NCBI RefSeq assembly: GCF_016446285.1 | Contig: NZ_CP054140.1 | Coordinates: forward strand, 2,089,501 to 2,153,500 | DNA: 64,000 bases | Origin: Desulfobulbus oligotrophicus | GTDB taxonomy: Bacteria > Desulfobacterota > Desulfobulbia > Desulfobulbales > Desulfobulbaceae | Reading direction: 5' to 3' | Shown here: piece after piece, positions 63,083 to 64,000 of the stretch | How the letters are laid out: every line of letters starts with the position of its first letter | Numbering within the stretch: the stretch's first letter is position 1 | The notes under the pieces: generated by a model | The model's database searches: none | The model's input: only the letters and a program-made list of their open reading frames with translations | Told to the model about the DNA's origin: nothing | Translations under genes and position numbers: made by a program

Positions 63083-64000
63083 ATGATTGTACCTGCGGCT
63101 ATCGATTGGAGCGTTATTGTTCCCATTCTTCCCGAGCTGTTACTCGTTGGTGTTGCCATCCTTCTCATCGGTCTGGATCTTTTTCTTCCAAATGAGCATC
63201 AGCTTCTGCCCTGGCTGACCATTGTCGGCTCCCTCGCTGCCTTGATCATGGTGCTGGGGGCCAGGCCGACTGCCGGTTTTGGCGGCATGTTTCTTCTTGA
63301 CGGGTATGCAGTGGTCTTTAAAACGATCTGCCTGGCAACAGTGATTGTGATAGCACTGATGAGCGAGCAGTTCCGGAATCTGATCAGGATGCGACAGGGC
63401 GAGTACTACAGTCTGCTGATGCTCTCTCTGGTCGGCATGCTGCTGATGGCATCGGCAGGGGACCTCATGGTGCTTTATCTGGGACTTGAACTGATGGCGC
63501 TGCCTGTTTATGCACTGGTTGGGCTGCATAAACGAGGGCAGTGGACCAGTGAGGCTGCGGTTAAATATTTCCTCACCGGTGGTTTTGCTTCCGCTCTGCT
63601 GCTGTTCGGAATGTCGCTCCTGTACGGTCTGACCGGTACAACCGAGATCAGCCGGATTGCTGAGGTCATATCCAGCGGACAGCTTGCCGGCAGCTCAGCC
63701 ATGCTGGCCGCTCTGGGACTGTGTCTGGTCGGTTGCTGTTTCAAGGTGGCTGTGGCACCGTTTCACTTCTGGACGCCGGATGTGTATGAAGGTGCGCCGA
63801 CCATTATCACGGCATTTATGTCAGTGGCCCCCAAGGCAGCGGGCTTTGCCCTGTTCGGTCGGATCTTCTTCTTTGGTTTACCCCACCTGCATGATCACTG
63901 GGGACCAATCCTGGCCTGCCTGGCGTTGCTGACCATGGCCGTGGGAAACATCACCGCTCTTTGTCAGCACAACCTCAAGCGTATGCTGGCCTACTCCTCC
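63083..64000 (+). CDS. nuoN: NADH-quinone oxidoreductase subunit N, 3' end outside the window
   Basis: 306 codons are visible from ATG 63083 (TAAGGAG upstream). LYLGLELMALPVYALVGLHK, AVKYFLTGGFASALLLFGMS and PFHFWTPDVYEGAPTIITAF identify NuoN. The frame is open to the last base at LKRMLAYSS, so about one third is missing. Confidence 0.96.
   Translation, partial: MIVPAAIDWSVIVPILPELLLVGVAILLIGLDLFLPNEHQLLPWLTIVGSLAALIMVLGARPTAGFGGMFLLDGYAVVFKTICLATVIVIALMSEQFRNLIRMRQGEYYSLLMLSLVGMLLMASAGDLMVLYLGLELMALPVYALVGLHKRGQWTSEAAVKYFLTGGFASALLLFGMSLLYGLTGTTEISRIAEVISSGQLAGSSAMLAALGLCLVGCCFKVAVAPFHFWTPDVYEGAPTIITAFMSVAPKAAGFALFGRIFFFGLPHLHDHWGPILACLALLTMAVGNITALCQHNLKRMLAYSS

Noticed and set aside
1-64000. 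CRISPR array or obvious phage-defence island
   Set aside because: No regularly spaced direct repeats and no cas, restriction or other defence gene signatures were found.

Overview
The window reads as a chromosome segment of an anaerobic, probably sulfate-reducing Desulfobacterota bacterium, best guess Desulfobulbales (Desulfobulbus-like). The assignment is an inference from gene content, not from a marker gene. It rests on a methylmalonyl-CoA (propionate) gene set, an Hdr/Mvh-type cytoplasmic hydrogenase cluster with an apparent selenocysteine codon, a cytoplasmic molybdopterin enzyme of the polysulfide/thiosulfate reductase type, a complex I operon without nuoEFG, and anion-exporter permeases paired with universal stress proteins.

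Layout. 0-3.4 kb: three minus-strand genes (histone-deacetylase-like protein cut by the window edge, hydantoinase/oxoprolinase, macro-domain protein). 3.9-12.5 kb: a sensor kinase/NtrC-type regulator pair, a convergent Lon-like protease with a receiver domain inside it, then an operon of a USP-membrane protein, a TauE/SafE permease, a tandem USP and a small protein. That operon is preceded by a sigma-54-like promoter and TTGCAA palindromes. 12.5-15.7 kb: ffs, dnaX, ybaB and recR on the minus strand. 15.9-25.4 kb: propionate metabolism (mce, mutase, meaB on minus; a cobalamin adenosyltransferase and a two-subunit CoA-transferase on plus), with a complete IS5-family element (target duplication CTAA) between the adenosyltransferase and the CoA-transferase.

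25.5-42.3 kb: a flavodoxin-reductase-like protein, a GltD-like oxidoreductase, then a tightly overlapping plus-strand hydrogenase operon: maturation protease, an HTH-HdrC-HdrB fusion, a tandem HdrA, MvhD, MvhG and MvhA, a small Cys protein, and hypF-C-D-E-A-B. The MvhA frame stops at a TGA exactly where the first Cys of the C-terminal nickel motif belongs. Reading continues after it as ISCATH, so this is very likely a [NiFeSe] enzyme. Together these genes would make a soluble, possibly electron-bifurcating hydrogenase-heterodisulfide-reductase complex and its own maturation machinery.

43-47.2 kb: a YeiH-type permease with a membrane-anchored biotinyl/lipoyl-like protein and a USP, a DUF2284 protein, and a HAD hydrolase. 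47.2-51.1 kb: a decayed mobile region with IS3-family fragments, a frameshifted arylsulfotransferase, and an integron remnant (broken integron-type integrase, one convincing attC-like site, two small cassette-like genes). It lies at the 3' side of a tRNA-Arg(CCG) gene. 51.7-64 kb: one long operon beginning with a Mo-bisMGD oxidoreductase and a four-cluster ferredoxin subunit, running into nuoABCDHIJKLMN (nuoN cut by the window end). No NADH-oxidising subunits are present, so electrons may enter complex I from the Mo/FeS pair or from ferredoxin.
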